Assembly: GCF_005298075.1 (NCBI RefSeq)
Contig: NZ_SZZH01000003.1
Location: 434,001-498,000, forward strand
Reading direction: 5' to 3'
Length of the DNA: 64,000 bases
Origin: Nakamurella flava
GTDB taxonomy: Bacteria > Actinomycetota > Actinomycetes > Mycobacteriales > Nakamurellaceae
Shown here: in pieces, positions 39,835 to 47,947 of the stretch
Layout: each line of letters starts with the position of its first letter
Numbering within the stretch: position 1 is the stretch's first letter
Program-made: the position numbers and the translations under genes
The notes under the pieces: generated by a model
Seen by the model: only the letters and a program-made list of their open reading frames with translations
Database searches by the model: none
Told to the model about the DNA's origin: nothing

Positions 39835-40746
39835 GTGATCGTCCCGCCCGTATCTCGCCGCCGTCGCGGCGCCCTGGGTCTGCTCGCTGCCGCACTGCTC
39901 ACCGCCGGTTGCGCCGGGTCACCGACCACGGCGGCGTCAGCGACGGGGTCCTCCGCCTCCGCTGACGTGGCGGCATCGAGTAGCCCGGCCACGACGAGTA
40001 GCGGTACCGGGCAGAACCCGGCCGGTGGGTCCGGCGGGACGACGGGGTCGCCGGCGTTCCTCGCGCAGGCGCTGAGCGCGGCCCAGCAGATGAGCAGCGT
40101 GCGGGGCGAGATCACCGTCCAGGCCGGTGACGCCGGGGCCGAGAAGCAGGTCGCCTCCGGCACCTTCACCGGCTCGCAGGCCGGCGGTCGCATGCAGGCC
40201 CTGTCCAGTGACCTGACGATTGCGGCCAAGAGCCAGGAGGTGACCATCAAGATGCTGTACGTCGACGGGAAGGCCTACGTCGGCGGCGATGCGCTGCTCA
40301 AGGAACTGAAGATCGACAAGCCCTGGCTGGAGATCACCTCGCAGTCGGACAACCCGCAGATCGCCGCCCTCGGCCAGCAGCTGGAGTCGATGCGGCAGGG
40401 CGTCGGGGCCGAGCAGATCGAGAAGATGCAGCAGGCCATGGTGTCGTCCACCGAGATCGGCCCCGAGGATGTCGACGGCACCCCCACCACGCACTACCAG
40501 GTGGTGATCGACATCCGGAAGTCGCTGGAGGCCCTCGGCTCGGCGGCCCCCAGCATTCCCGCCGGCGCGGACATCCCGGACACCATCCCCACCGATCTGT
40601 GGCTGGACGCTCAGGGCCGCATGATCAAGACCCAGGTCGAACAGCAGGCGTCCGGCCAGCGGCTGGTCACCACCGTCCATGCCCTCGCGTACGACGAGCC
40701 CATCGACATCACCGCCCCCGACCCCGCCGAGGTCAGCACCGGCTGA
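39835..40746 (+). CDS. Lipoprotein of the LppX/LprAFG family
   Basis: Secreted lipoprotein of 303 residues. A twin-Arg-like basic N terminus, a hydrophobic stretch and the lipobox LLTAGC put the lipid-bearing Cys near residue 26; a Ser/Thr/Ala/Gly-rich linker follows. The remainder (AFLAQALSAAQQMSSVRGEI, then YVDGKAYVGGDALLKEL and TPTTHYQVVIDI) matches the fold of mycobacterial LprG/LppX, hydrophobic-pocket proteins that carry lipids across the envelope. AGGAGG lies before the GTG. A decayed paralogue follows directly. Confidence 0.82.
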   Translation: MIVPPVSRRRRGALGLLAAALLTAGCAGSPTTAASATGSSASADVAASSSPATTSSGTGQNPAGGSGGTTGSPAFLAQALSAAQQMSSVRGEITVQAGDAGAEKQVASGTFTGSQAGGRMQALSSDLTIAAKSQEVTIKMLYVDGKAYVGGDALLKELKIDKPWLEITSQSDNPQIAALGQQLESMRQGVGAEQIEKMQQAMVSSTEIGPEDVDGTPTTHYQVVIDIRKSLEALGSAAPSIPAGADIPDTIPTDLWLDAQGRMIKTQVEQQASGQRLVTTVHALAYDEPIDITAPDPAEVSTG

Positions 40747-40879
40747 GCCTGGTCCTCGTCGCGAAGCCGGTCCAGCGGTGCGGAAACACCGACGTGCGAT
40801 TCGGATACGCAGCGGAGGGAGAACGGCCGCCGGGGGTGGCCGGAAGTGCCGCGGTCGCCCCGGTCACCGGCACCGTCAG

Positions 40880-41545
40880 TCGTTCCTCCGGGAGCAGGTC
40901 ACCAGCACTGTCGGCACCTTCGACCTGCAGGGCCCGGACAGGTCGACCACCACCTTCACGGTCACCCAGCAGGACGGCGTCGCTCGGGACTGGGAGGTCG
41001 GCCTGACCCTGCCCGATGACCCGGCGGTCGACGCGTCGCAGTCCGGGATCCCCGACCTGGAGGTCACCGTCCGGATGGTCGATGGATAGACCTACCTGGC
41101 CGGGGACGGGGTGCTCGGCCCGCTCGGCATCACCACGCCGTGGATGACTCCGGCCGCGGATGCCGCCGACGGTGCGGTGAAGAAGCTGGCCGACACCTTC
41201 GCCGAACTGCGGCACGGCCTCGGGCCCGAGTTCGTCGACCAGCTGAACCTCGCCCTGACTTCGGTGGAGCTGGTCGACAACGGCCAGCTGGAGGGGTTGG
41301 GGGACACCCCCGTCGATGTCTGGCATTACCGGGGCGACGCCGATCCCCGCTACCTCGTCGACGCCGACCCCGGTGCCGGGTCGGTGTCGATGGACCTCTA
41401 CGTCGACGAGAGGGACCGGGTGCTGCACGCCGTGTTCACCCAGGCGACGGCCGACGGCGAGATCGTCGGCACCATGTCGGTCAGCGCCTTCGACACCGTC
41501 CCGGCCATCGAGGCCCCCGCTCCCGCCGAGGTCACCGCCCGCTGA
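40880..41545 (+). pseudogene. Decayed tandem copy of the LppX-like lipoprotein
   Basis: The frame starting with SFLREQVTSTVGTFDL aligns with the upstream lipoprotein (AFLAQALSAAQQMSSVRGEI) and continues past VRMVDG, where a TAG at 41087-41089 stands at the place of the Lys in VDGKAYVGGDALL. The frame reopens as TYLAGDGVLGPL and runs on to 41545, with VDVWHYRG and ALAYDEPIDIT-like AFDTVPAIEAPAPAEV matching the paralogue's end. No signal peptide or lipobox is found upstream of 40880, so the secretion signal has been lost too. The downstream part could in theory restart at a GTG near 41111. Called broken because both the start and the middle are damaged. Confidence 0.72.
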
Positions 41546-41578
41546 ACCTTGGCGACCGTCGCACCCCGCAACATGGGG

Positions 41579-41584
41579 TATCGT
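41579..41584 (+). promoter_or_regulatory. Possible -10 of the rplJ operon
   Basis: TATCGT lies just before the leader structures. A proper -35 at 17 bases is not visible (TTGGCG is 24 bases upstream), so this is tentative. Confidence 0.3.
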
Positions 41585-41596
41585 GGTCAGCGATCC

Positions 41597-41754
41597 ACCG
41601 AAGACCGTCGGCTCCCGCGTGCGCGGGTGAAGGTTCCGGAAAACTTCCGGGCGGCCCGCGCAGGAGGACGAGGTAGCAGTTCGCTTCGACCGGTGCAGTG
41701 CGCTGGTGACGAAGAGCCTGTCGCGCCCCGTGCCCTGTGCATGGGGCGTTCGTC
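41597..41754 (+). promoter_or_regulatory. L10 (rplJ) autoregulatory leader with attenuator
   Basis: The 300-base gap before rplJ begins with ACCGAAGACCGTCGG and has two small hairpins, CCCGC/GCGGG (41614-41627) and CCGGAA/TTCCGG (41636-41650), ending CCCGCGCAGGAGG. This is the layout of actinobacterial L10 leaders bound by the L10-L12 complex. Downstream, GACGAA plus CGCCCC (41708-41729) pairs with GGGGCG plus TTCGTC (41743-41754), followed by ATTTTC, which looks like a transcription attenuator. Binding of L10 would favour attenuation; that link is inference. Confidence 0.65.
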
Positions 41755-41845
41755 ATTTTCCGGCCCGTCCGCCGGCGGTGGACGGTGTGCCCGGACGGCC
41801 CTTCGCCGTCCCGGGGGAGAAGACGAGGCAGGAAGGAGGCGACAG

Positions 41846-42448
41846 ATGGCCAAGTCCGACAAGGCCGCCACGGTCGCCGAGATCTCGGACCGGTTCCGCT
41901 CGGCCAACGCCGCAGTGGTCACCGAGTACCGCGGTCTCACGATGTCGCAGCTGACCGAGCTGCGACGGTCGCTGGGCAAGGACACGTCGTACACGGTCGC
42001 CAAGAACACCCTGGTCAAGCGGGCTGCCGCCGAGGCCGGGGTCACCGGTCTGGACGACCTGTTCGCCGGCCCGACCGCCGTGGCGTTCATCGACGGCGAG
42101 CCCGTCGATGCCGCGAAGGCGCTCCGCGACTTCGCCAAGGCGCACCCGCTCCTGGTGATCAAGGGTGGTGTCCTGGACGGTAAGGCCCTGGCGCCGGCCG
42201 AGGTCACCAAGCTGGCCGACCTGGAGTCGCGCGAGGTGCTGCTGGCCAAGCTGGCCGGTGCCATGCTCGGCACGCTCACCAAGGCCGCCGTGGTCCTCAA
42301 CGCGCTGCCCACCAAGACCGCTCAGCTGGCGGCCGCGTTGCAGGAGAAGAAGGCCGCCGGCAGCGACGCTGCGGGCGCGACCGATCTGGGAGTGACGGAG
42401 TCGGTGGAAGCCGCGTCCGAGAGCTCCGAGGAGACGGCTTCGGCCTGA
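41846..42448 (+). CDS. rplJ: Ribosomal protein uL10
   Basis: Stalk protein that anchors L7/L12 dimers to the large subunit. The 200-residue protein has the conserved [19 protein letters not shown] and [10 protein letters not shown] segments and a C-terminal helix region ([21 protein letters not shown]) where L12 dimers dock; the last 30 residues are Ala/Ser/Glu-rich. AAGGAGG lies seven bases before the ATG. The leader is described separately. rplL follows after 134 bases. Confidence 0.96.
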   Translation: MAKSDKAATVAEISDRFRSANAAVVTEYRGLTMSQLTELRRSLGKDTSYTVAKNTLVKRAAAEAGVTGLDDLFAGPTAVAFIDGEPVDAAKALRDFAKAHPLLVIKGGVLDGKALAPAEVTKLADLESREVLLAKLAGAMLGTLTKAAVVLNALPTKTAQLAAALQEKKAAGSDAAGATDLGVTESVEAASESSEETASA

Positions 42449-42582
42449 TCCGACCAGCACCGCTGTCGTCCCCGGACGGCGCGGTGTGTGCCATCCCGGT
42501 CGGATCACCGATCGGCTCCACCCAGTACCACCGCCCGCCGCGGGTTCCTCCGCGCGGGCGCTGAAGCGAAAGGAACGCCATC

Positions 42583-42975
42583 ATGGCGAAGCTGACCACC
42601 GACGAGCTGCTCGACGCGTTCAAGGAGCTCACCCTCATCGAGCTGTCCGAGTTCGTGAAGCAGTTCGAGGAGACCTTCGGCGTCACCGCGGCCGCTCCGG
42701 TCGCCGTTGCCGCCGCCGGCGGTGCCGCTGGCGCTGCCCCGGCCGAGGCCGTCGAGGAGCAGGACGAGTTCGACGTCATCCTCGAGGCTGCCGGCGACAA
42801 GAAGGTCCAGGTCATCAAGGCCGTCCGCGAGCTCGTCTCCGGGCTGGGCCTGAAGGAGGCCAAGGACCTCGTCGACGGCGCGCCGAAGGCGATCCTCGAG
42901 AAGGCCACCAAGGAGGCCGCCGAGGCCGCCAAGGCCAAGCTGGAGGAGGCTGGCGCCAAGGCCACCGTCAAGTGA
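42583..42975 (+). CDS. rplL: Ribosomal protein bL12 (L7/L12)
   Basis: Acidic stalk protein (130 residues) that recruits translation GTPases. N-terminal dimerisation domain ([19 protein letters not shown]), Ala/Gly hinge ([13 protein letters not shown]) and C-terminal domain ([36 protein letters not shown]) are all intact. GAAAGGA precedes the ATG. A strong terminator follows, so rpoB, 10 kb on, is not read through from here. Confidence 0.97.
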   Translation: MAKLTTDELLDAFKELTLIELSEFVKQFEETFGVTAAAPVAVAAAGGAAGAAPAEAVEEQDEFDVILEAAGDKKVQVIKAVRELVSGLGLKEAKDLVDGAPKAILEKATKEAAEAAKAKLEEAGAKATVK

Positions 42976-43008
42976 CCTTGTTCGCCTGCGTCTGACGCAA
43001 GCAACATC

Positions 43009-43046
43009 CCGAAGGGGGCGGATCCGATCGGATCCGCCCCCTTCGG
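43009..43046. terminator. Bidirectional terminator after rplL
   Basis: A perfect 17-bp stem (43009-43025 with 43030-43046) with loop GATC, between rplL and the convergent five-gene operon. Confidence 0.85.
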
Positions 43047-43056
43047 CGTTGCTGCC

Positions 43057-43254
43057 TCAGGTGGTCAGCAGTCGGACCCACACGGCGAGCCCGATGAGCA
43101 CCAGGGCCACGAGCGCCGCCCGCACCAGGTACCACTCGTGGCGACGGTCCCGGACGATCTCGTCGTCCATCGTCGGCAGGTCGGGGATGGGGGCAGCCAC
43201 TCCGGCCGGGTCGGGCTCCCACAGATCCCCCGGCAGCGCGGGCGGCCCGGTCAC
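43057..43254 (-). CDS. Small membrane protein coupled to the GT2 gene
   Basis: A 65-residue protein with a Pro-rich acidic N-terminal half, the charged DDEIVRDRRHEWYLVR and one C-terminal membrane helix (AALVALVLIGLAVWVRLL). Its GTG start overlaps the stop of the glycosyltransferase, so it is translated with it. Small accessory membrane proteins partner processive GT2 enzymes elsewhere (PgaD with PgaC), but there is no clear sequence similarity; the role is inferred from coupling only. Last gene of the operon, ending just before the terminator shared with rplL. Confidence 0.7.
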   Translation of the reverse strand: MTGPPALPGDLWEPDPAGVAAPIPDLPTMDDEIVRDRRHEWYLVRAALVALVLIGLAVWVRLLTT

Positions 43255-44729
43255 GACATCACCCGCCCGGTCTTCTCGGTCTTGTCCCACACGTTCGCCG
43301 CGCCCTTGAACTCCTTGACGTAGGCGTCGAAGGTGATCGCGCAGAGCAGCGGGCCGTAACCGATCAGGTACACCAGCGTCGGGGCCAGCCATCGACCGAC
43401 CTCGAGTCGGCCGACCCGGACGTTCTCGGCCCACTTGGCGAGCCACGCGGCCGGCATGCACAGGGTCAGCCACGCGTAGGTGAACAGGACGAAGATCGTC
43501 TCGCCGATGTCCGGCAGCAGGTCCGTCATCAGGTTCGGGACAAACGCGGTCAGCATGACCAGCAACGAGATCAGGCCGGGGAACGCGACGGCCTCCCGCC
43601 AGGTGCGGCGCCCCGACCGCGGGTCGATCTGCAGGGTCATCGCGGTGATGAACAGGTAGGTGCCGGCGGCCAGCAACCAGATCACGGCGAACAGCCGCGC
43701 GGCCAGCCCGCTGTCGATGAGCCACAGGCCGATCAGACCGACCGACGACAGCAGCATGCACAGCGGCAGCAGGAACACCGAGAACCAGATCAGCCCGAAC
43801 GAGAACCCGCCCAGCAGGCGGTGTTTCCACGGCCGGAACCACAGGTGCCGGAACCGCCGGGTGACCTGGACGTTCCCGCGCGCCCAGCGCAGTCGCTGCT
43901 TCCACAGCGCCCCGACCGCTTCCGGCTCCTCGGCCAGCACCACCGCGTACGGCTCGAAGACCACCTTGCGCCCGCCCAGCTGGGTGAGGAACGTCGAGAC
44001 GGTGTCCTCGGCCAGCGTGGTGGTGTCGATGCGCCCGCCGATGGCCTCGAGGTTCTCCCGGGAGTGCAACTGGGCGCCACCGGCCAGACAGGCCAGCACC
44101 CCCAGCACGTTCTGCGCCCGCCGGGCCGCGGCCTGCGCGGCGACGTACTCGTAGCCCACGTAGCGCGTCAGGTACGCGGGCCGGGGCGACCCTTCGGCGA
44201 TGAACGCGGTCACCGCTCCCACCTCGGGATCGGCCAGGTGCCGGGTCATCTTGCGCAGGGAGTCGGGTTGGTAGATCACGTCGGCGTCCATGATCAGCAC
44301 TGCCTGGGCCCAGCCCTCGTCGAGCAGGATGCGGATGCCGTGGTTGAGGGTGTGGGCCTTGCCTTCGCCGCCCTTTTCCCGCCGCAGGTGCACCACCCGC
44401 CCGGGATAACGGCGTCCGCGTTCCCGCACCACGTCCGGAGTGTCATCGGTGCTGGCGTCGTCGACGACGTAGACCCGCAACCGGTCCGCCGGGTACTCGA
44501 GCCGCACCAGCCGGTCGATCGAGGTGCCGACCACGGCACCCTCGTTCCAGGCCGGCACGATCACCGCGACGCGCGGGAAGTACGGGGCGGCGTGCTTGTT
44601 GTGGTTGCGCCAGACGTGGAACGGGACGAGGGCGAACTGGTAGAGACCGACGACCACCGGGATGGCGCCGATGATCACCATCGTCAGCAACACGACCTGC
44701 AGGACGTCCCACCAAAGGCCGTGGCTCAC
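43251..44729 (-). CDS. Membrane glycosyltransferase family 2, processive type
   Basis: Inner-membrane sugar polymerase or transferase of 492 residues. One or two N-terminal helices precede the GT-A domain with VVDDAS (D90, D91), MDADV (DAD at 148-150), TLAED and QRLRWARG, matching D, DxD, (T/E)D and QxxRW of cellulose/hyaluronan/PNAG-type synthases. At least four C-terminal helices follow. No PilZ domain is present, so c-di-GMP control is not apparent. The GTG start is 22 bases after the PHP gene; the stop overlaps the small membrane protein. Sugar and product are unknown; single-sugar transfer is possible. Confidence 0.85.
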   Translation of the reverse strand: MSHGLWWDVLQVVLLTMVIIGAIPVVVGLYQFALVPFHVWRNHNKHAAPYFPRVAVIVPAWNEGAVVGTSIDRLVRLEYPADRLRVYVVDDASTDDTPDVVRERGRRYPGRVVHLRREKGGEGKAHTLNHGIRILLDEGWAQAVLIMDADVIYQPDSLRKMTRHLADPEVGAVTAFIAEGSPRPAYLTRYVGYEYVAAQAAARRAQNVLGVLACLAGGAQLHSRENLEAIGGRIDTTTLAEDTVSTFLTQLGGRKVVFEPYAVVLAEEPEAVGALWKQRLRWARGNVQVTRRFRHLWFRPWKHRLLGGFSFGLIWFSVFLLPLCMLLSSVGLIGLWLIDSGLAARLFAVIWLLAAGTYLFITAMTLQIDPRSGRRTWREAVAFPGLISLLVMLTAFVPNLMTDLLPDIGETIFVLFTYAWLTLCMPAAWLAKWAENVRVGRLEVGRWLAPTLVYLIGYGPLLCAITFDAYVKEFKGAANVWDKTEKTGRVMS

Positions 44730-44751
44730 CGGGACCCGAACCGATCGGGGG

Positions 44752-45606
44752 TCAGCGGGCAGGTGTGACGGGCGGGCTCGGGCCGGTCATGTCCAGGATG
44801 CGCCGGTAGCGGCCGACGCCGGCGGCGCGGTGGCTGTCGGTCGAGGCCACCACCACCACGCCGGCGTCGGCCAGGGTGCGCAGCACCCGGGGTCCCGGAC
44901 ATGCCCACTTCTCGTTGACCTCCACCACGGTGCCGTTGGCCGCGCAGGCCGACGCCAACGCCCGCAGGTGGTCGTCGCGCAGGTCCGCCTCGCTGAGCCC
45001 GATCTTGGGCAGGAGTGAGAACGGATGCGCCAGTTGCCCCCCGGTGACGCGCGCGGTCGCGCGGATCATCGCTGACACCAGGGTGTCCATGACGTCTTCG
45101 CTCCGCAACCCCGCCGCGCGTTCGGCGAGCACCCGTTGGGGTGACCAGGGCCCGTCGGGGCCCGGGAACTGGTGGTCGGCGATCAGGATGCGGCCGAAAC
45201 CGTCCGGGCCCCGCGGCAGGTCCGGCGGCAGGTCCAACCGCCCGGTGACGTCCATGATCTTGGTCTCGACCCCGGTGCCGACCCGCAGCGGTCCGCCGTG
45301 GTCGGTGTCGCGCTGACCCCCACCGGGATCGTCCTCGTCGAGCCGGGCCAGCCCCGAGGTGGACCGCAGGGCGGCCATGGCGACCAGGTAGTCGGGCATC
45401 CAGGTACTGGACTCCCGGATGTGCTCGACCAGACGGATCGCAGTCAGGCCGACCGCCTCGGCGGCCGCGACGTTCTCGGCCAGCGTGCTGACGGCGTCGT
45501 CGGAGAACGAGGAGTGCACGTGGTGGTCGCCGGCCGGGCCGGCCCACCGCAGCGGGCCGTCGTTGCCACCGGCGCCCGATCGGTCGGTGACGGTCGGCGT
45601 CGTCAC
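44752..45606 (-). CDS. PHP-domain metal-dependent hydrolase
   Basis: A 284-residue protein of the polymerase-and-histidinol-phosphatase fold, which hydrolyses phosphoesters with a cluster of metal ions. The metal ligands appear in DHHVHSSFSDD near residue 26, in VEHIRES, HPFSLL and the final STDSHRAAGVG. Substrate is unknown; related stand-alone PHP proteins include histidinol phosphatase, nucleoside/oligonucleotide phosphoesterases and polysaccharide-linked phosphatases such as YwqE-type tyrosine phosphatases. GTG 45606 overlaps the ATP-grasp stop; longer frames upstream belong to that gene. Confidence 0.78.
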   Translation of the reverse strand: MTTPTVTDRSGAGGNDGPLRWAGPAGDHHVHSSFSDDAVSTLAENVAAAEAVGLTAIRLVEHIRESSTWMPDYLVAMAALRSTSGLARLDEDDPGGGQRDTDHGGPLRVGTGVETKIMDVTGRLDLPPDLPRGPDGFGRILIADHQFPGPDGPWSPQRVLAERAAGLRSEDVMDTLVSAMIRATARVTGGQLAHPFSLLPKIGLSEADLRDDHLRALASACAANGTVVEVNEKWACPGPRVLRTLADAGVVVVASTDSHRAAGVGRYRRILDMTGPSPPVTPAR

Positions 45607-46691
45607 CGGCCGGCCGTGCTGCCGGCCGGGACCTCCGCGGCAGGGGAGACCGGGTCGGGATGGACGGCGCCGACCCGTTGACCGGTCCGTCCCGGGGGTG
45701 CGTCGTCGACCGCCGCGATCTCGGCGTTGGTCACGAACACTTCGTCCAGATGCCGGACGACGGCCAGTTCCTGGAAGTCCAGGGCCGCCGGGACCGGTCG
45801 GCCGAGCACGAGATCCAATGTGAGGGATGGCATGTCGACGCCGGCGGCCACCGTCAGCGGCATGGCTCCCGGGAAGCGCGGGTTGACCTCCAGCAGGGCC
45901 GCGCGCCCGTCGGCGTCCCGGCGCAGCTGCACGTTGGCCACCGTGGTCAGGTCGATGGCCCGGGCCACCGCCCGGGCTGCGGCCTCCAGTTCGTCGTCGT
46001 GGAAGGTGGCCCCGGCCACCGAGATACCGCTGTCCACCCGGAGCCGGGACCGGGGGACGGCGGCGATGACGCTGCCGTCGAGACCGGCCAGCACATCGAC
46101 CGAGTACTCGTCGCCGGGCAGGTAGTCCTGGACCAGACGGTCGTCGTCGGTGCCCAGCGCGATCAGATCCGCGGCCGACTCGACCAGCTCGATACCGCGC
46201 GACCCGGCGCCCCGCCGCGGCTTGACGATCACCGGGAAGGTACGGCCGACGGCAGCGGCCGGCGACAGCGTCTGCGTGCGGGGGACCGGCAGCACGCCCT
46301 GGCATCGACGCGCCAGCGCCCACTTGTCCAGGCACACGTCGAGGGTGGCCAGGGAGGGCGAGGCCAGCCGCGTCCCCCGCCGCTCGAACTCGACGCGGCG
46401 CGCGGCCAGCACCGGCAGCTCGACGTCGACCGTCGGGAAGACCACCTGCACGCCGAAGTGCTCGCACCAGTGGTGGACCGCCGACGCGAAGTCCGGGGCC
46501 AGGCCCGCGGGGACCAGGACGCGGTCGGCCGCCGGCACCAGGTAGAGGCCGCTGGCCAGCCGGTCCATGTCGGCGGCGATGACCCGGACACCGCCCCGGG
46601 CCAGCAGTGAGCGGATGATCGCGATGCCGGCGGCACCGCCGGCTCCGGTGACCAGCACGGTGGTGGGCTCGGTCGGGGAGTGGGGGTTCAT
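45603..46691 (-). CDS. ATP-grasp enzyme (carbamoyl-phosphate-synthase-like)
   Basis: A 362-residue ATP-dependent carboxylate ligase by fold. The N-terminal Rossmann part starts VLVTGAGGAAGIAIIRSLL. The ATP-grasp core has FPVIVKPRRGAGSRGIELV, VQDYLPGDEYSVDVLA and the Mg-binding ALLEVNPRFPGAMPLT. Such proteins join an acyl phosphate to an amine or thiol and occur in polysaccharide, peptide and cofactor clusters; what is joined here cannot be told. The ATG at 46691 overlaps the stop of the REC-PIG-L gene, and the stop overlaps the PHP gene. Confidence 0.82.
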   Translation of the reverse strand: MNPHSPTEPTTVLVTGAGGAAGIAIIRSLLARGGVRVIAADMDRLASGLYLVPAADRVLVPAGLAPDFASAVHHWCEHFGVQVVFPTVDVELPVLAARRVEFERRGTRLASPSLATLDVCLDKWALARRCQGVLPVPRTQTLSPAAAVGRTFPVIVKPRRGAGSRGIELVESAADLIALGTDDDRLVQDYLPGDEYSVDVLAGLDGSVIAAVPRSRLRVDSGISVAGATFHDDELEAAARAVARAIDLTTVANVQLRRDADGRAALLEVNPRFPGAMPLTVAAGVDMPSLTLDLVLGRPVPAALDFQELAVVRHLDEVFVTNAEIAAVDDAPPGRTGQRVGAVHPDPVSPAAEVPAGSTAGR

Positions 46692-47770
46692 GCCGTCATC
46701 CGTTCGGTCGCGGTTGCGGTGGGGGAGTGTTCGTGCGCGGCCGTGGTCCGGCCGGATCGGCCCGGAGAGATGAGGCCGCTGGTGTCCCGCAGGACCTCGA
46801 GAGGCTCGCACGACCGGCCGCCGCCGAACCGGCTCCAGTAACGGGCGGTGGCGAGCACGAAATCTGGTTCCAGGTAGTCGCGGATACCGGTCTGGCTGCC
46901 GAAACACTCGAGCAGGGCCAGCTTGGTGTCGGTGAACCCGTCGATGGGCACGAACCGGTTCGGCTGGAAATCGACGGTGGCCGACGGGCTCTGGAAACAG
47001 GCCAGGGTGGCGACCCGGCGGGTCGCGACCGAGACCGCCTGGTGGACCGCCCGGTGGTCCTGGTGTCGATCGTGGACGGAGTGCGTGTAGACGATGCTCG
47101 GGTCGATCTCGCGGGTGACGCGCTCGACGATCGACACGGTCGGGTCGGCGGCGCTGATGCGGGTGTCCTCGAGGTCCTCCAGGAACAGGCGGGCGCCGAG
47201 CAGCTCGGCCGCGGCCAGCGATTCGTGCTGGCGGTCGTCCGCCGTGCCGCCGCGGGCCCCCCGCGACAGCGTCAGGATGACCACCGGGTCGCCCGCCGCC
47301 CGGTGCGCGGCGAGCAGCCCGCCGACCCCGATCTCGACGTCGTCCGGGTGGGCGCCGATGGCCAACACCGTCGGCCGGGCCCCGGCGGCGTCGCGGTCGT
47401 GGCGCAGCGTGGTCATCGCGTCCAGGCAGGAGCGGAACTGGGCCGCCGAGACGGGCTTGACCAGGAATTCGTCGACCTGACTGCGCAGTGCGGTGATCGC
47501 GTAGTCAACCGAGGCGTGTGCGGTCATCATCACCACCGGTAGGCCGGGGTCGCGCCGCCGAGCCTGTCCGACGAGGTCAAGGCCCGTCAGGCCGGGCATC
47601 TCGATGTCGGTGAACAGCACGTCGACGTCCCCGCGGTCCACGGCGGCGAGGGCCTCCCGACCGTCCGTGGCCACCATGACCGTGACGCCGGGCCGGCGCG
47701 ACAGCACCGTGCGCGCGAACTCGGCCAGGTCACGGTCGTCCTCGGCCACCAGGACGCGGAGATCCCCCAC
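46688..47770 (-). CDS. Response-regulator receiver fused to PIG-L deacetylase
   Basis: A 360-residue two-domain protein. Residues 1-120 form a receiver domain: acidic pair D11/D12, phospho-acceptor D55 in FTDIEMPG, T83 and K105 are all present. Residues 130-330 form a PIG-L/LmbE domain with the zinc motif AHPDD (H141, D144), LSRGARGGTADDRQHE and YTHSVHDRHQDHRAVHQ. PIG-L enzymes deacetylate N-acetylglucosaminyl groups, as in MshB, Mca and GPI assembly. The fusion implies activity controlled by phosphorylation, but no kinase gene is nearby. Start at GTG 47770 behind GAGGGGGG. First gene of the operon; an AHPDD-type amidase with another substrate is also possible. Confidence 0.85.
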   Translation of the reverse strand: MGDLRVLVAEDDRDLAEFARTVLSRRPGVTVMVATDGREALAAVDRGDVDVLFTDIEMPGLTGLDLVGQARRRDPGLPVVMMTAHASVDYAITALRSQVDEFLVKPVSAAQFRSCLDAMTTLRHDRDAAGARPTVLAIGAHPDDVEIGVGGLLAAHRAAGDPVVILTLSRGARGGTADDRQHESLAAAELLGARLFLEDLEDTRISAADPTVSIVERVTREIDPSIVYTHSVHDRHQDHRAVHQAVSVATRRVATLACFQSPSATVDFQPNRFVPIDGFTDTKLALLECFGSQTGIRDYLEPDFVLATARYWSRFGGGRSCEPLEVLRDTSGLISPGRSGRTTAAHEHSPTATATERMTA

Positions 47771-47947
47771 GCACAGCCCCCCCTCGATCAGGGGGCACCG
47801 CCCCCCGGACCCCGTGCAGTCCAGGGTGCGCAACCGGTGGGGCCGGGAACAATCCCCCATGGAGCTGACCTGCCCCGGGACCCGATCACACCCGGTGGTC
47901 CGGTGTCCACCACCGATGGACGGACCGGGCCCCCGGGGTGAATCCGG

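Noticed and set aside
42968-43222. Minus-strand 84-codon frame across the rplL terminator
   Set aside because: It spans the terminator stem and overlaps the small membrane protein, which fits the operon better.
43057-43905. Longer version (282 residues) of the small membrane protein
   Set aside because: The extra part lies in the wrong frame inside the GT2 gene; the GTG at 43254 on the GT2 stop is the natural start.
44752-46467. Fusion of the PHP domain with a 287-residue upstream extension
   Set aside because: The extension is out of frame with the ATP-grasp gene and has no fold; the GTG overlapping the ATP-grasp stop is the likely start.
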